DNA of 64,000 nt, from contig NC_009671.1 of NCBI RefSeq assembly GCF_000017405.1, forward strand, positions 29,590 to 93,589, read 5' to 3'. The notes under the pieces were generated by a model. That model did no database searches. It saw nothing but the letters and a program-made list of their open reading frames with translations, and was not told the DNA's origin. The stretch is from Brucella anthropi ATCC 49188. GTDB lineage: Bacteria; Pseudomonadota; Alphaproteobacteria; Rhizobiales; Rhizobiaceae. The translations under genes were made by a program, and so were the position numbers. Positions 1-8,107 of the stretch are shown here, piece after piece; within the stretch, counting starts at the first letter, position 1, and each line of letters starts with the position of its first letter.

Positions 1-396
1 TGGCCGCGCTTTCAGGCGCTTGCATTTCCGCCGCGCTGGTTGCCACGCGTGCTGTCAGGGTTCTTCGGCGGCCTGTCCGGCAATCAGGGGGCGTTACGTT
101 CTGCCTTCCTCTTGAAGGCGGGCCTTACGAAGGAGGCTTTCGTCGCCACTGGTGTCGTCGCGGCGGTGATAGTCGATGCGGTACGGCTGGTCACTTACGG
201 GACGAGTATCATGGCGGATAACCTTGCCCGGTCGCAGGAAATGCTCATGCCGGTAGTCATCGGCACGATCTGCGCGTTCGCCGGTTCGTTCGTAGGCAAG
301 CGTGTCCTGCAGAAGATCACGTTGCGGACCGTGCAGCTTATCGTGGCTGTGGCCATGTTGGTGATTGGGGCCGGACTTGTGTCGGGTCTGATCTAA
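1..396 (+). CDS. TauE/SafE family sulfite exporter-like permease, C-terminal part
   Basis: The reading frame is open to the window edge, so this is the 3' part of a longer gene (about 131 codons visible). The residues GFFGGLSGNQGALRSAF followed by LLKAGL are typical of the second half of TauE/SafE permeases, inner-membrane proteins linked to export of sulfite or other organosulfur anions. Three hydrophobic segments are visible: after EAFVATGV, around LMPVVIGTICAFAGS, and the C-terminal LIVAVAMLVIGAGLVSGLI. The TTG at 40 would give a shorter product but is internal to the conserved sequence, so it is unlikely to be the start. The following gene (573) is a phosphatase-fold protein on the same strand, 176 bases downstream. 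The family call is good; the transported substrate is unknown. Confidence 0.8.
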   Translation, partial: WPRFQALAFPPRWLPRVLSGFFGGLSGNQGALRSAFLLKAGLTKEAFVATGVVAAVIVDAVRLVTYGTSIMADNLARSQEMLMPVVIGTICAFAGSFVGKRVLQKITLRTVQLIVAVAMLVIGAGLVSGLI

Positions 397-572
397 AAAC
401 ACCAGCATACTCGCGCGGGACGCGGGCAATGGATTGATCGGCGTCAAGGCGACCGGCGCTTTGGTCCGCACGAGATCACGGTGGTCAAAGCCGTGGTCAG
501 ACTCGAAAGCTTCATATAGCTGTCATCGAACAGCTATATCGAATTCCGATATCGGTATCCGAGGGAGATGAG

Positions 573-1076
573 ATGCGGGACGGTATTTATCGTGTGCTTT
601 TTCTTTCACGCCGCAATTCCGCGCGCAGTGTGATGGCACAGGCAATCTTGAACAAGATTGGCAAGGGCAGGTTCGAAGCCGTCAGCGCCGCTGTCGATCC
701 CGCACCCGCAATCGAACCTGTTGTTCTGGATTTGCTGCGGAGCGCGGAGTATCCGGTGGAGGACATGAAGCCTCAGCACTTTGAAGCATTCGGAGCGTCC
801 GGGGCGACGGAGCTCGATTTCGTCTTTACGCTGAGTGACACCGCTGCAGGCGAGCCTCTCCCCGAATGGCCCGGTCTTCCGGTCACGGCCCACTGGCGCT
901 GCCCGGACCCGACCCTGGTCAAGGGTGAGGCGTGGGAGCGCAAGCGGGCGTTCACGGAGGTTCTTGCAGGACTGGAGCGTCGGCTGGGCATCTTCATCAA
1001 TCTGCCGTTCGCCTCGCTGGACCGCATGAGCCTGCAGAACCGGATCCAAGATATCGGTGAAGCACGAGAGCCCTAG
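573..1076 (+). CDS. Low-molecular-weight phosphatase/ArsC-like protein with Ser in place of the catalytic Cys
   Basis: A 167-residue protein with the fold signature of low-molecular-weight tyrosine phosphatases and thioredoxin-type arsenate reductases. Active enzymes have a P-loop C-x5-R-S just after the first strand (typically FLCTGNSARS). Here the loop at residues 11-19 reads LSRRNSARS, so the nucleophilic Cys is Ser. The later FVFTVCD segment of ArsC-like relatives is FVFTLSD (about residues 84-90), also without Cys. The rest of the domain, including WPGLPVTAHW, is intact, so this does not look like a decaying gene. An AG-rich ribosome site (GAGGGAGATGAG) precedes the ATG. It may bind a phosphate- or arsenate-like ligand or act as a regulator; catalysis by the usual mechanism is not expected. 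Confidence 0.75.
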   Translation: MRDGIYRVLFLSRRNSARSVMAQAILNKIGKGRFEAVSAAVDPAPAIEPVVLDLLRSAEYPVEDMKPQHFEAFGASGATELDFVFTLSDTAAGEPLPEWPGLPVTAHWRCPDPTLVKGEAWERKRAFTEVLAGLERRLGIFINLPFASLDRMSLQNRIQDIGEAREP

Positions 1077-1121
1077 GCTCAGCAATCGGCCCTCACCTGA
1101 GGGCACAGCGTTGCATCGGCT

Positions 1122-1697
1122 CTAAGTGCTTCGACTAACACCCAGTCGACGCATTTCCCGATAGACTGTCGACCGCCCAAGGCCGAGCTGCTTTGCCGCT
1201 TCGGCGGGAGATATGCTGGCTGCGATCAGTTTCATCGCCGCATCGACCTTTTTCATGTCGAGCGGCTGGCGCCCCGGCTTCTTTCCTTTCGCTCGCGCGG
1301 CGGCGATGCCGTCCTTTGTGCGCTCCGAGATCAACCTGCGCTCGAAATGGGCGATGGCGCCGAAGACATGGAAGATCAGCTCGCCGGCAGCCGAGGAGGT
1401 GTCGATCTTTTCCTCGAGGCTGAGAAGGTCGATCTTGCGCTCCCGCAGCATCTTCACGGTTTCCAGCAATTCCGCCAATGACCGTCCGAGCCGGTCGAGC
1501 CGCACGACCGCGAGCGTGTCGCCAGCACGGGCATAGGCAAGCAGTTCGGCCAGGCCCGGCCGGTCCATGTTCTTTCCGGATTGGACGTCGCTGAAAACCT
1601 TTATGGCACCGGCCTGCTCAAGGCGCATTGCCTGGCCGGCGACATCCTGATCACCAGTCGAGACGCGCGCATAACCGAGAATTGCCCCCATATTCAT
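1122..1697 (-). CDS. tnpR: Serine recombinase / Tn3-type resolvase
   Basis: A 191-residue resolvase/invertase. The N-terminal catalytic domain begins ILGYARVSTGDQD, where the Ser of RVST is the nucleophile, and contains VVRLDRLGRSLAEL and FERRLISERT, typical of the family. A C-terminal helix-turn-helix follows (AEAAKQLGLGRSTVYREMRRL). It should resolve cointegrates made by the neighbouring transposase at a res site in the 1698-1834 spacer. The ATG at 1691 (MGAILGY) is an equally good start. The 3' end of the gene runs into the proposed left terminal repeat of the transposon. Confidence 0.92.
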   Translation of the reverse strand: MNMGAILGYARVSTGDQDVAGQAMRLEQAGAIKVFSDVQSGKNMDRPGLAELLAYARAGDTLAVVRLDRLGRSLAELLETVKMLRERKIDLLSLEEKIDTSSAAGELIFHVFGAIAHFERRLISERTKDGIAAARAKGKKPGRQPLDMKKVDAAMKLIAASISPAEAAKQLGLGRSTVYREMRRLGVSRST

Positions 1698-1834
1698 GTC
1701 TCCGAAACGTCCGTTCTGTGGACAACCGAAGCTGCGTGTGTCGGAATACTGTGATTCCGTCCACAGAATATGTCTCTTTATTCCGAACTGTCCATGAATT
1801 TTCGAGTCCTTTTAGGGGCGGCGGAAGGAGCACC
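1698..1834. promoter_or_regulatory. Presumed res site and divergent promoters of Tn 1
   Basis: Spacer between divergent tnpR and tnpA. It holds short inverted elements: GTTCTGTGGAC near 1713 and GTCCACAGAAT near 1759 are largely complementary, and TGTCC motifs recur. Tn3-family res sites normally lie here and double as tnpA/tnpR operators. The placement follows family organisation and is not proven by the sequence. Confidence 0.45.
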
Positions 1835-4801
1835 ATGCGCAAGCACGAACTGCTGAACGAAGCCGAGCGGGAACAGTTGCTGGGTTTTCCGACGAGCCGA
1901 GACGATCTTGCCCGACTTTACACCTTCGAACCGCACGACCTCGACCTGATCCGGCTTCGCCGAGAGAATCGCAACCGTCTCGGTGTTGCTGTTCAACTTG
2001 CGCTGTTTCGCCATCCCGGCATGACATTGGCACAAATTCTTCAACGCAGCGCCGGGCTTTCCGAAGAACTCGTGTCCTTCATTGCCGAGCAGCTCGACCT
2101 GCCGGAAACTGCCTTCGCCGCATATGCCGTCCGCGACCAGACAATGACCGATCATGCCCGCGAGCTCGCCTCGGCACTCGGCCTTCGAGGCGCAAGCCGG
2201 ACCGATATCCCCTTCATGATCGAGGCGGCCGCCAAAGCTGCCTGGGGAACGGACAAGGGTGTCGTGATCGCCGCCGGTATCATTGACGCGCTGCGCCAGG
2301 CCAAGATTCTTCTGCCTGCTACCTCGACCATAGAGCGCGCTGGCATTGCCGGCCGGGCGCGTGCCAGAAAACAGGCGGCTCATGCGCTCCTGTCCGGTCT
2401 TCGGCCGGCTCAACTGGACGCGCTCGATGCGCTTCTGGCTGCAGATTCGACCGGCGCTATGCCGCTCACCTGGCTCAAGACGATCCCGGTGGCTGCAAAG
2501 CCCGATCACGTTCGAGGCATTCTCGATCGTCTGGGCGTGGTGCGGAGGATCGGCATCCCGCCGAAATTAAGCGCCGCCATCCACCCCGCCCGCTACCGGC
2601 AGTTCGTGCGTGAGGGGCGCGTGTCCCCCGCCTATATGATCGAGCGTTACACGACGTCGCGCCGGCGGGCGACGCTCGTTGCATTTCTGATCGACCTCGA
2701 AGAGCGGCTTACCGACGCGGCCATCGAAATGGCAGACAAGCTGATCGGCGGTGCGTTCAGCCGTGCCCAGAACAAGCAGGCCCGCCGCTATGGGGCGACC
2801 GCGAAAGACGTCGCCCGGCTGATGCGACTGTTTCGCGGTACGATCGACGCTCTTGCCGGTGCTATCGACAACCACTCGGACCCGGTCGAGGCAATTGACG
2901 AAACTGTCGGCTGGATCAATCTGCTCAAAGCCAGACATGAGATTGCCGAGCTCGCCGAAACTGCCGATGTCGATCCCCTCACGGTGGCCGTGGACCGCTA
3001 TGCGACATTGCGGAAGTTTGCTCCGGCGCTGATCGAAGTTCTCGAATTCAAGGCCAACCGAGGAAGCACGCGAACGATAGCCGGCGTTCAAAAGCTTCGC
3101 GAACTCAACAGGTCGGGCAGGCGCGATGTGCCGCCGGATGCGCCGATGCCGTTCAAGGAGGAATGGCGGAAGCTGGTGATCGAGCCGGATGGCAAGATCA
3201 ATCGTCGGCTCTACGAAACGGCTATGCTGGCGCACTTGCGCAACAAGTTGCGTTCCGGGGACGTCTGGGTTGAGCGGTCGTCAGCCTATCGCCGCTTCGA
3301 CAGTTACCTTCTGCCGGAACCGGCCGCCGCTCCAATCGTCGCCGAACTCGGATTGCCGACCGCCGCCGACACATGGCTCGAAAAGCGCGGCCGGGAACTG
3401 GACTGGCGGCTGAAGAAATTCGCGCAGCGCCTCAAACGCAACCAGCTTGAAGGCGTCCGCTTTGCCGAAGATCGGTTGCAGGTCTTACCCGTCAAGACCG
3501 CAGTTCCCGACGAAGCCGAAGCACTCGCCGATCGCCTGGACGCAATGATGCCGCGCATCCGCATCACCGAACTGCTGCATGAAGTGGCGCGCGAGACCGG
3601 ATTCATGGCGGCCTTCACCAATCTGCGCACCGGCGAAAACTGTCCGAACGAGAGCGCGCTGCTGGCCGCAATTCTGGCCGATGCGACCAATCTCGGGCTC
3701 TCCCGCATGGCGGCCGCCAGCCACGGCGTCACCCGAGACCAGCTCATCTGGACACAAGACGCCTACATTCGTGAGGATACCTACCGGGAAGCGCTCGCTA
3801 CCATCATCAATGCTCAACACCGCCTGCCTATCGCTTGGGTCTGGGGTGACGGAACCACGTCAAGTTCTGACGGGCAGTTCTTTCGTGGCGGCAAACGTGG
3901 CACGGCAGGAGGAGACATCAACGCCCGCTACGGCGTCGATCCGGGCTTCAGCTTCTACACCCACGTCTCCAATCAACACGGCCCTTTCCACATCAAGGTT
4001 CTCTCGGCGGCGACGCACGAGGCGCCCTATGTGCTCGACGGGCTACTTCACCACGGCACCAATCTCTCGATTGCGGAGCATTATACCGACACTGGCGGCG
4101 CGACCGATCATGTGTTCGCGCTCTGCGCCATGCTTGGGTTCCGTTTCTGCCCGCGGCTACGCGACTTCCCGGATCGCCGACTGATCCCGATCGAGCATCC
4201 CGCGGGCTATCCCGAAATCGCGCCGCTCCTCGGCAAACGCATCCGCACCGATGTCATCCGCGAACATTGGGATGACGTGATGCGTCTGGTCGCTTCGCTC
4301 AAGACCGGCCATGTCGCGCCATCGGTGATGTTGCGGAAGCTCTCGGCCTATGAGCGTCAGAACAAGCTGGACATAGCGCTTCAGGAGATCGGCAAAATCG
4401 AGCGAACCCTGTTCATGCTCGACTGGCTGGAAAGTCCGGGGCTGCGACGTAGATGCCACGCCGGTCTCAACAAGGGCGAGCAGCGCCATGCCCTCGCGCA
4501 AGCGATCTACACCTTCCGACAGGGACGCATCATCGACCGCAGTCACGAGGCCCAACAGTACCGGGCCTCCGGCTTGAACCTCGTCATTGCGGCGATCGTC
4601 TATTGGAATTCCACCTATATGCGTGACGCCATTGAGCATCTGCGCTCGCAGGGGGAAGCTGTTTCCGACAATCTCCTGGCTCATACCTCCCCGGTCGGGT
4701 GGGAGCACATCGCCTTTTCCGGTGACTTCCTCTGGGATCGCGCCGCAAAGACGACCGGCCGGAAACCGCTCAACTTATCTACAAAACAGCGAGTGGCGTG
4801 A
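1835..4801 (+). CDS. tnpA: Tn3-family transposase TnpA (transposon 1)
   Basis: A 988-residue transposase, the normal size for the family. The ATG at 1835 is chosen because GGAAGGAG sits just upstream and homology begins at MRKHELLNEAEREQLLGFP; the frame is open further upstream only by chance. The N-terminal half matches the Tn3 DNA-binding (DUF4158-like) region. The C-terminal DDE domain carries [14 protein letters not shown] at about residues 670-683 and a later [13 protein letters not shown] segment that holds the family's conserved Glu. It is a homologue of the second Tn3-type transposase at 16286-19252 but clearly diverged from it. No frameshift is visible, so it is presumably active. 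Confidence 0.95.
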   Translation: MRKHELLNEAEREQLLGFPTSRDDLARLYTFEPHDLDLIRLRRENRNRLGVAVQLALFRHPGMTLAQILQRSAGLSEELVSFIAEQLDLPETAFAAYAVRDQTMTDHARELASALGLRGASRTDIPFMIEAAAKAAWGTDKGVVIAAGIIDALRQAKILLPATSTIERAGIAGRARARKQAAHALLSGLRPAQLDALDALLAADSTGAMPLTWLKTIPVAAKPDHVRGILDRLGVVRRIGIPPKLSAAIHPARYRQFVREGRVSPAYMIERYTTSRRRATLVAFLIDLEERLTDAAIEMADKLIGGAFSRAQNKQARRYGATAKDVARLMRLFRGTIDALAGAIDNHSDPVEAIDETVGWINLLKARHEIAELAETADVDPLTVAVDRYATLRKFAPALIEVLEFKANRGSTRTIAGVQKLRELNRSGRRDVPPDAPMPFKEEWRKLVIEPDGKINRRLYETAMLAHLRNKLRSGDVWVERSSAYRRFDSYLLPEPAAAPIVAELGLPTAADTWLEKRGRELDWRLKKFAQRLKRNQLEGVRFAEDRLQVLPVKTAVPDEAEALADRLDAMMPRIRITELLHEVARETGFMAAFTNLRTGENCPNESALLAAILADATNLGLSRMAAASHGVTRDQLIWTQDAYIREDTYREALATIINAQHRLPIAWVWGDGTTSSSDGQFFRGGKRGTAGGDINARYGVDPGFSFYTHVSNQHGPFHIKVLSAATHEAPYVLDGLLHHGTNLSIAEHYTDTGGATDHVFALCAMLGFRFCPRLRDFPDRRLIPIEHPAGYPEIAPLLGKRIRTDVIREHWDDVMRLVASLKTGHVAPSVMLRKLSAYERQNKLDIALQEIGKIERTLFMLDWLESPGLRRRCHAGLNKGEQRHALAQAIYTFRQGRIIDRSHEAQQYRASGLNLVIAAIVYWNSTYMRDAIEHLRSQGEAVSDNLLAHTSPVGWEHIAFSGDFLWDRAAKTTGRKPLNLSTKQRVA

Positions 4802-4842
4802 CCGCGTTCCACCTTAACGTTGTTTAGCGGGAAACCAACGCT

Positions 4843-5526
4843 ATGCCCTCAACTTCATGTCGTGCGAGATACCTCGACGATGAACTTTGCTTTTATGATA
4901 GTTTTGGTCAGGCTCGAGCCGAGCTTGACAGAGCCCAAGAACAGGTAGTTCCGCGAATACTTTCGGGCGTAATGACCGCTTTAAATCACTATTCCCCGGT
5001 AATTCGCTGCGTCGGACAAGAGAACTACGGCATCACCGCAGATGGCGTTCGAATATTCGATCTCCGCTTTGGGATATCAAACAACATCAGCGTATCCCGC
5101 CTTGTTGCAGCCGATACTATGACTGAGTCTCTTTCGAGCGCTCTTAGACGCGGACGTTCGCTCGCGCCTCAAGTCGCGAGCTTCTATGATCTTGCTCACA
5201 AGGAAGCCGACCCAACAAAACAGTATCTTCTCCTTTTCATCACGTTGGAGTTGGCAATCGGAATAGCCTTCCAGTGCAGCTATCGCCAAATCGCAGCGCA
5301 AGGCGCCCAAGCTCAACTGCGAGATCATACTAAGGTTAGGCTTCAAGAGAAGTTCACTTGGTTGCGTCAATTCGTTTGGACGACACTTAATCCGGATGAT
5401 GATCAACTTTTCCAATCACTCCGGCGATCTCGTAACGACATCGCTCACGGCAATGCGGTGAGTATAGATAAAAGCCGTCGACTGGAATTGGAGAACCTAG
5501 TTCAAAGGGTATTGTCTGTAGCGTAG
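4843..5526 (+). CDS. HEPN-like domain protein, possibly N-terminally truncated
   Basis: A 227-residue protein of no named family that I recognise. Its C-terminal third is helical and contains RNDIAHG (about residues 197-203), an R-x4-H motif typical of HEPN RNases and of related Apea-like HEPN proteins. The ATG lies inside the proposed terminal repeat of transposon 1 (ends 4850), so the first codons are transposon DNA and the native N-terminus may have been lost. An internal Met at residue 44 could be an alternative start. It lies just upstream of the parS site and repA of cassette 1. HEPN proteins often act in toxin-antitoxin or anti-phage systems, but no partner gene is visible here. Confidence 0.6.
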   Translation: MPSTSCRARYLDDELCFYDSFGQARAELDRAQEQVVPRILSGVMTALNHYSPVIRCVGQENYGITADGVRIFDLRFGISNNISVSRLVAADTMTESLSSALRRGRSLAPQVASFYDLAHKEADPTKQYLLLFITLELAIGIAFQCSYRQIAAQGAQAQLRDHTKVRLQEKFTWLRQFVWTTLNPDDDQLFQSLRRSRNDIAHGNAVSIDKSRRLELENLVQRVLSVA

Positions 5527-5579
5527 CTCACGGCACCAGTAAGTGAGCGCCGGTAAACGCCCGAGGCACGGCACCGCCA

Positions 5580-5595
5580 GTTGTCCGCGGACAAC
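5580..5595. other. parS: parS centromere site 1 of repABC cassette 1
   Basis: GTTGTCCGCGGACAAC is a perfect 16-bp palindrome that fits the repABC parS consensus GTTNNCNGCNGNNAAC at every fixed position. It is the expected binding site of the RepB protein encoded at 6910. An identical copy lies inside repB at 7659-7674. Confidence 0.85.
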
Positions 5596-5657
5596 TTCGG
5601 CCTCATCTGGGATTGATGGTTAATCGTTTGTAAAATGTTTACGAATCGGGCTTAATG

Positions 5658-5702
5658 TCAACTTCGCAGTTATCGATGTTTTTGCATGATTTGCGAAGTT
5701 GA
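5658..5702. promoter_or_regulatory. Inverted-repeat operator upstream of repA (cassette 1)
   Basis: TCAACTTCGCA at 5658-5668 and its exact complement TGCGAAGTTGA at 5692-5702 form an 11-bp inverted repeat with a 23-bp spacer, ending 10 bases before the repA ATG. RepA/RepB proteins of this family repress their own operon from such sites. A shorter palindrome, GTAAAATGTTTAC, lies just upstream near 5630. Confidence 0.55.
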
Positions 5703-5712
5703 AGGGCCTTAA

Positions 5713-6906
5713 ATGTTAACAACTACTAACTATACCGATACCCAGGAACATCTGCCTACCTTGTTGTCGGCGGATTCACTAGAGTTGTCTCGCCAACTTC
5801 AACTTCATCAGCAAAAAATCTTTGCTCCCACCTCCCAAAAAACCATACGTCAATTTTCTCCAGCAGAAGCCGCCGCATATATTGGTATCGGCGAAGGATA
5901 TTTGCGACAGGTGGCAGCTGAAGGGCACGGCCCAGAGCCAATGGCTAATGGTCGCCGGATGTACAGCCCTGACGACATGGGCCATATTAGACGCATTCTT
6001 GACGAAAAGAACGGCGCGCCCAAATACGTCCCGAACAGACGGGCCGGCGAAAAGCTTCAAGTTATTGCCGTCATGAATTTTAAGGGTGGCTCTGCAAAGA
6101 CGACCACCTCTGCACATATGGCGCAGTATCTTGCCTTGCGGGGCTACCGAGTACTAGCTATCGATTTGGATCCCCAGGCTTCGTTGTCTGCGCTATTTGG
6201 TCACCAACCGGAGTTGGACGTTGGAGAAAGCGAGACTCTATATGGCGCGATCAAATATGAGAATCCTCGTCCAATAACTGAAATAGTGCGTTCGACATAC
6301 ACACCAAATCTGCATGTTATTCCGGGAAATCTCGAGCTCATGGAATTTGAGCACGAAACTCCAAAAGCAATCATGTCTGGCCATGCGGAGAGTATGTTCT
6401 TCGCTCGCATTGGAGAAGTCGTTACCGATATTGAAAGCCTGTACGATGTCGTGGTCATCGATTGCCCGCCTCAGCTAGGCTTTTTGACGATGTCCGCGCT
6501 TTGTGCGGCAACCGGGGTGCTTATCACAGTTCATCCACAAATGCTTGACGTGATGTCGATGAGTCAGTTTCTCGCGATGACGAGCGAGTTGATGGCGGTA
6601 GTGGAACGAGCCGGTGGCAGGACTAGTTACGACTGGATGCGCTACTTGGTCACTCGTTACGAACCTAATGATGGGCCGCAAAGCCAAATGACAGGGTTCA
6701 TGCGGGCTATATTTGGCAACCGTATGCTTCACAACGCTATGCTGAAATCGACTGCGATCTCGGACGCAGGAGTTACAAAACAAACCCTGTACGAAGTGGA
6801 ACGTTCACAATTTACCAGGGGTACTTATGACCGTGCGATGGATTCATTGAACGCAGTCAATAGTGAGATTGAGAGCCTTTTGAAATCGACGTGGGGGAGA
6901 AAATAA
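5713..6906 (+). CDS. repA: Plasmid partitioning protein RepA (cassette 1)
   Basis: A 397-residue ParA-type ATPase of the repABC family. An N-terminal helix-turn-helix (FSPAEAAAYIGIGEGYLRQ, about residues 48-66) is followed by the deviant Walker A NFKGGSAKTTTSAH (about 123-136) and the ATPase segment VVIDCPPQLGFL. RepA segregates the replicon with RepB and represses the operon. The gene heads a three-gene operon; repB begins 3 bases after its stop, with GGGGGAG at the end of repA serving as its ribosome site. Codon use is more AT-rich than in the transposon next door. It is a paralogue of the RepA at 42197-43411. Confidence 0.95.
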   Translation: MLTTTNYTDTQEHLPTLLSADSLELSRQLQLHQQKIFAPTSQKTIRQFSPAEAAAYIGIGEGYLRQVAAEGHGPEPMANGRRMYSPDDMGHIRRILDEKNGAPKYVPNRRAGEKLQVIAVMNFKGGSAKTTTSAHMAQYLALRGYRVLAIDLDPQASLSALFGHQPELDVGESETLYGAIKYENPRPITEIVRSTYTPNLHVIPGNLELMEFEHETPKAIMSGHAESMFFARIGEVVTDIESLYDVVVIDCPPQLGFLTMSALCAATGVLITVHPQMLDVMSMSQFLAMTSELMAVVERAGGRTSYDWMRYLVTRYEPNDGPQSQMTGFMRAIFGNRMLHNAMLKSTAISDAGVTKQTLYEVERSQFTRGTYDRAMDSLNAVNSEIESLLKSTWGRK

Positions 6907-6909
6907 ACG

Positions 6910-7953
6910 ATGGCACGTAAGAATTTGATCGGTATTTCCCTCGATCCGGAAAACGCTCAGCTTCCTTCTAACGAAACCGAGCCGTCAAAGAGCCGCCCAC
7001 TTGCCGGTTTTGTTCCTGCTGCAAGAGCCGCACCGATAGGCGGAATTACGAAATCGCTCGGGAACATTACACAAAAGGTAGAACGCGTAGACGTACTCGA
7101 GCGGCAACTTGCGGAAGGTCAGACCGTAGTTGAAGTCGATCCGATACTTATTGACAACTCTTTCGTCTCTGATCGTTTAGAGATCAATCCCGCGCAGCTC
7201 TCGGAGTTGGTGGAACAAATCAGGCTTAACGGTCAGCTTGTTCCCATACTTCTGCGTCAACACCCACTTGATCGGAACAGATATCAAGTCGCTTTTGGCC
7301 ATCGTCGGCTAGCGGCAGCGAGGGAACTCGGAATAAAAGTTCGCGCGGTTATCCGTGATCTGTCTGATGAACAATTAGTCGTCAACCAGGGACAAGAGAA
7401 TAATGCTCGTACTAATTTGTCTTACATTGAACGAGCTCTTTTCGCTGCACGGCTTGAGGAGAGGGGGTTTTCCCGAGATGTGATCATGGCCTCGTTGGCA
7501 ATTGACAAAGCCGCGCTATCCAAGATGTTGTCGGTGGTCAAACAAGTATCGACGAAGCTAATAGAGGCGATTGGAGCGGCTCCCGAAGTAGGGCGACGGC
7601 GCTGGATGGAACTCGGCGATAGAGTTCAGAACATCTCGATTAGCGACTTGATCGGCGCGTTGTCCGCGGACAACACTCGTGGGCTTACGAGTGACCAACG
7701 ATTTCAATTCGCTTCGGATTACATAGCGCAACAACTATCCAAGCCAAAAAGCCTCAATCGGCCTGCAACCGAATCGGTATCTTGGACGGCGGATGACGAC
7801 GCTATGAACTTCACGATGAATCGCCGGTCGAAGAAAGTTGCAATCGAACTTTCAAACGCAAATGCGGCGCCGTTCGGAGACTGGCTAACGCGTCGTCTAG
7901 ATACTCTTTATGCAGAGTTTAAGAATTCGAAATCGGAAAACGCAGGAGACTAA
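6910..7953 (+). CDS. repB: Plasmid partitioning protein RepB (cassette 1)
   Basis: A 347-residue ParB-type centromere-binding protein. The ParB/Srx core is seen as LVPILLRQHPL then YQVAFGHRRLAAARELG (about residues 110-145), followed by GQENNARTNLSYIERA and a helix-turn-helix region. The C-terminal KKVAIELSNANAAPFGDWL is typical of RepB. It should bind the two identical parS palindromes at 5580 and 7659, the second of which lies within its own coding sequence. It is the middle gene of repABC; the 154-bp space to repC holds the antisense RNA. Confidence 0.95.
   Translation: MARKNLIGISLDPENAQLPSNETEPSKSRPLAGFVPAARAAPIGGITKSLGNITQKVERVDVLERQLAEGQTVVEVDPILIDNSFVSDRLEINPAQLSELVEQIRLNGQLVPILLRQHPLDRNRYQVAFGHRRLAAARELGIKVRAVIRDLSDEQLVVNQGQENNARTNLSYIERALFAARLEERGFSRDVIMASLAIDKAALSKMLSVVKQVSTKLIEAIGAAPEVGRRRWMELGDRVQNISISDLIGALSADNTRGLTSDQRFQFASDYIAQQLSKPKSLNRPATESVSWTADDDAMNFTMNRRSKKVAIELSNANAAPFGDWLTRRLDTLYAEFKNSKSENAGD
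7659..7674. other. parS: parS site 2, inside repB
   Basis: A second exact copy of GTTGTCCGCGGACAAC lies within the repB reading frame, where it encodes part of ALSADNTR. Full identity to the site at 5580, despite being protein-coding, argues that the DNA site itself is under selection. Confidence 0.8.
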
Positions 7954-7959
7954 CAAGCA

Positions 7960-8014
7960 AAAGAAAAAGACCCCCAAAACGTTACCGTCAAGGAAGTCTC
8001 TCTCACGTTGTAGC
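7960..8014 (-). ncRNA. Counter-transcribed RNA (ctRNA, incompatibility RNA) of cassette 1
   Basis: The repB-repC space of repABC plasmids encodes a short antisense RNA that limits repC expression. On the minus strand there is TTGACA (8049-8044), a 17-bp spacer and GATTCT (8026-8021), a good promoter placing the start near 8014. The transcript would end in a U-rich run near 7962 (GTCTTTTTCTTTT in the RNA sense). The same promoter layout and the core GAATCGCATTTC are found at the matching place in cassette 2. The exact 3' end is inferred. Confidence 0.7.
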
Positions 8015-8107
8015 AGACTGAGAATCGCATTTCCCCGAATCGGTGTCAAGAGTCATAGCGTCATTTTGGCGGGTGGATTTCTTTTGCCTTTCGAAAGGTA
8101 AGAGGAA

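Larger units (their letters stand above)
1099..4850. mobile_element. Tn3-family transposon 1 (tnpR + tnpA)
   Basis: A compact cryptic Tn3-family unit with a resolvase (minus strand) and a transposase (plus strand) read divergently from a shared spacer at 1698-1834. Candidate terminal inverted repeats are GAGGGCACAGCGTTG at 1099-1113 and its near complement CAACGCTATGCCCTC at 4836-4850 (14 of 15 positions match). The right repeat probably extends inward to CTTAACG at 4813. No 5-bp target duplication is evident (CACCT on the left, AACTT on the right), so the unit may have been rearranged after insertion. The ends are inferred; the gene content is certain. Confidence 0.65.
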
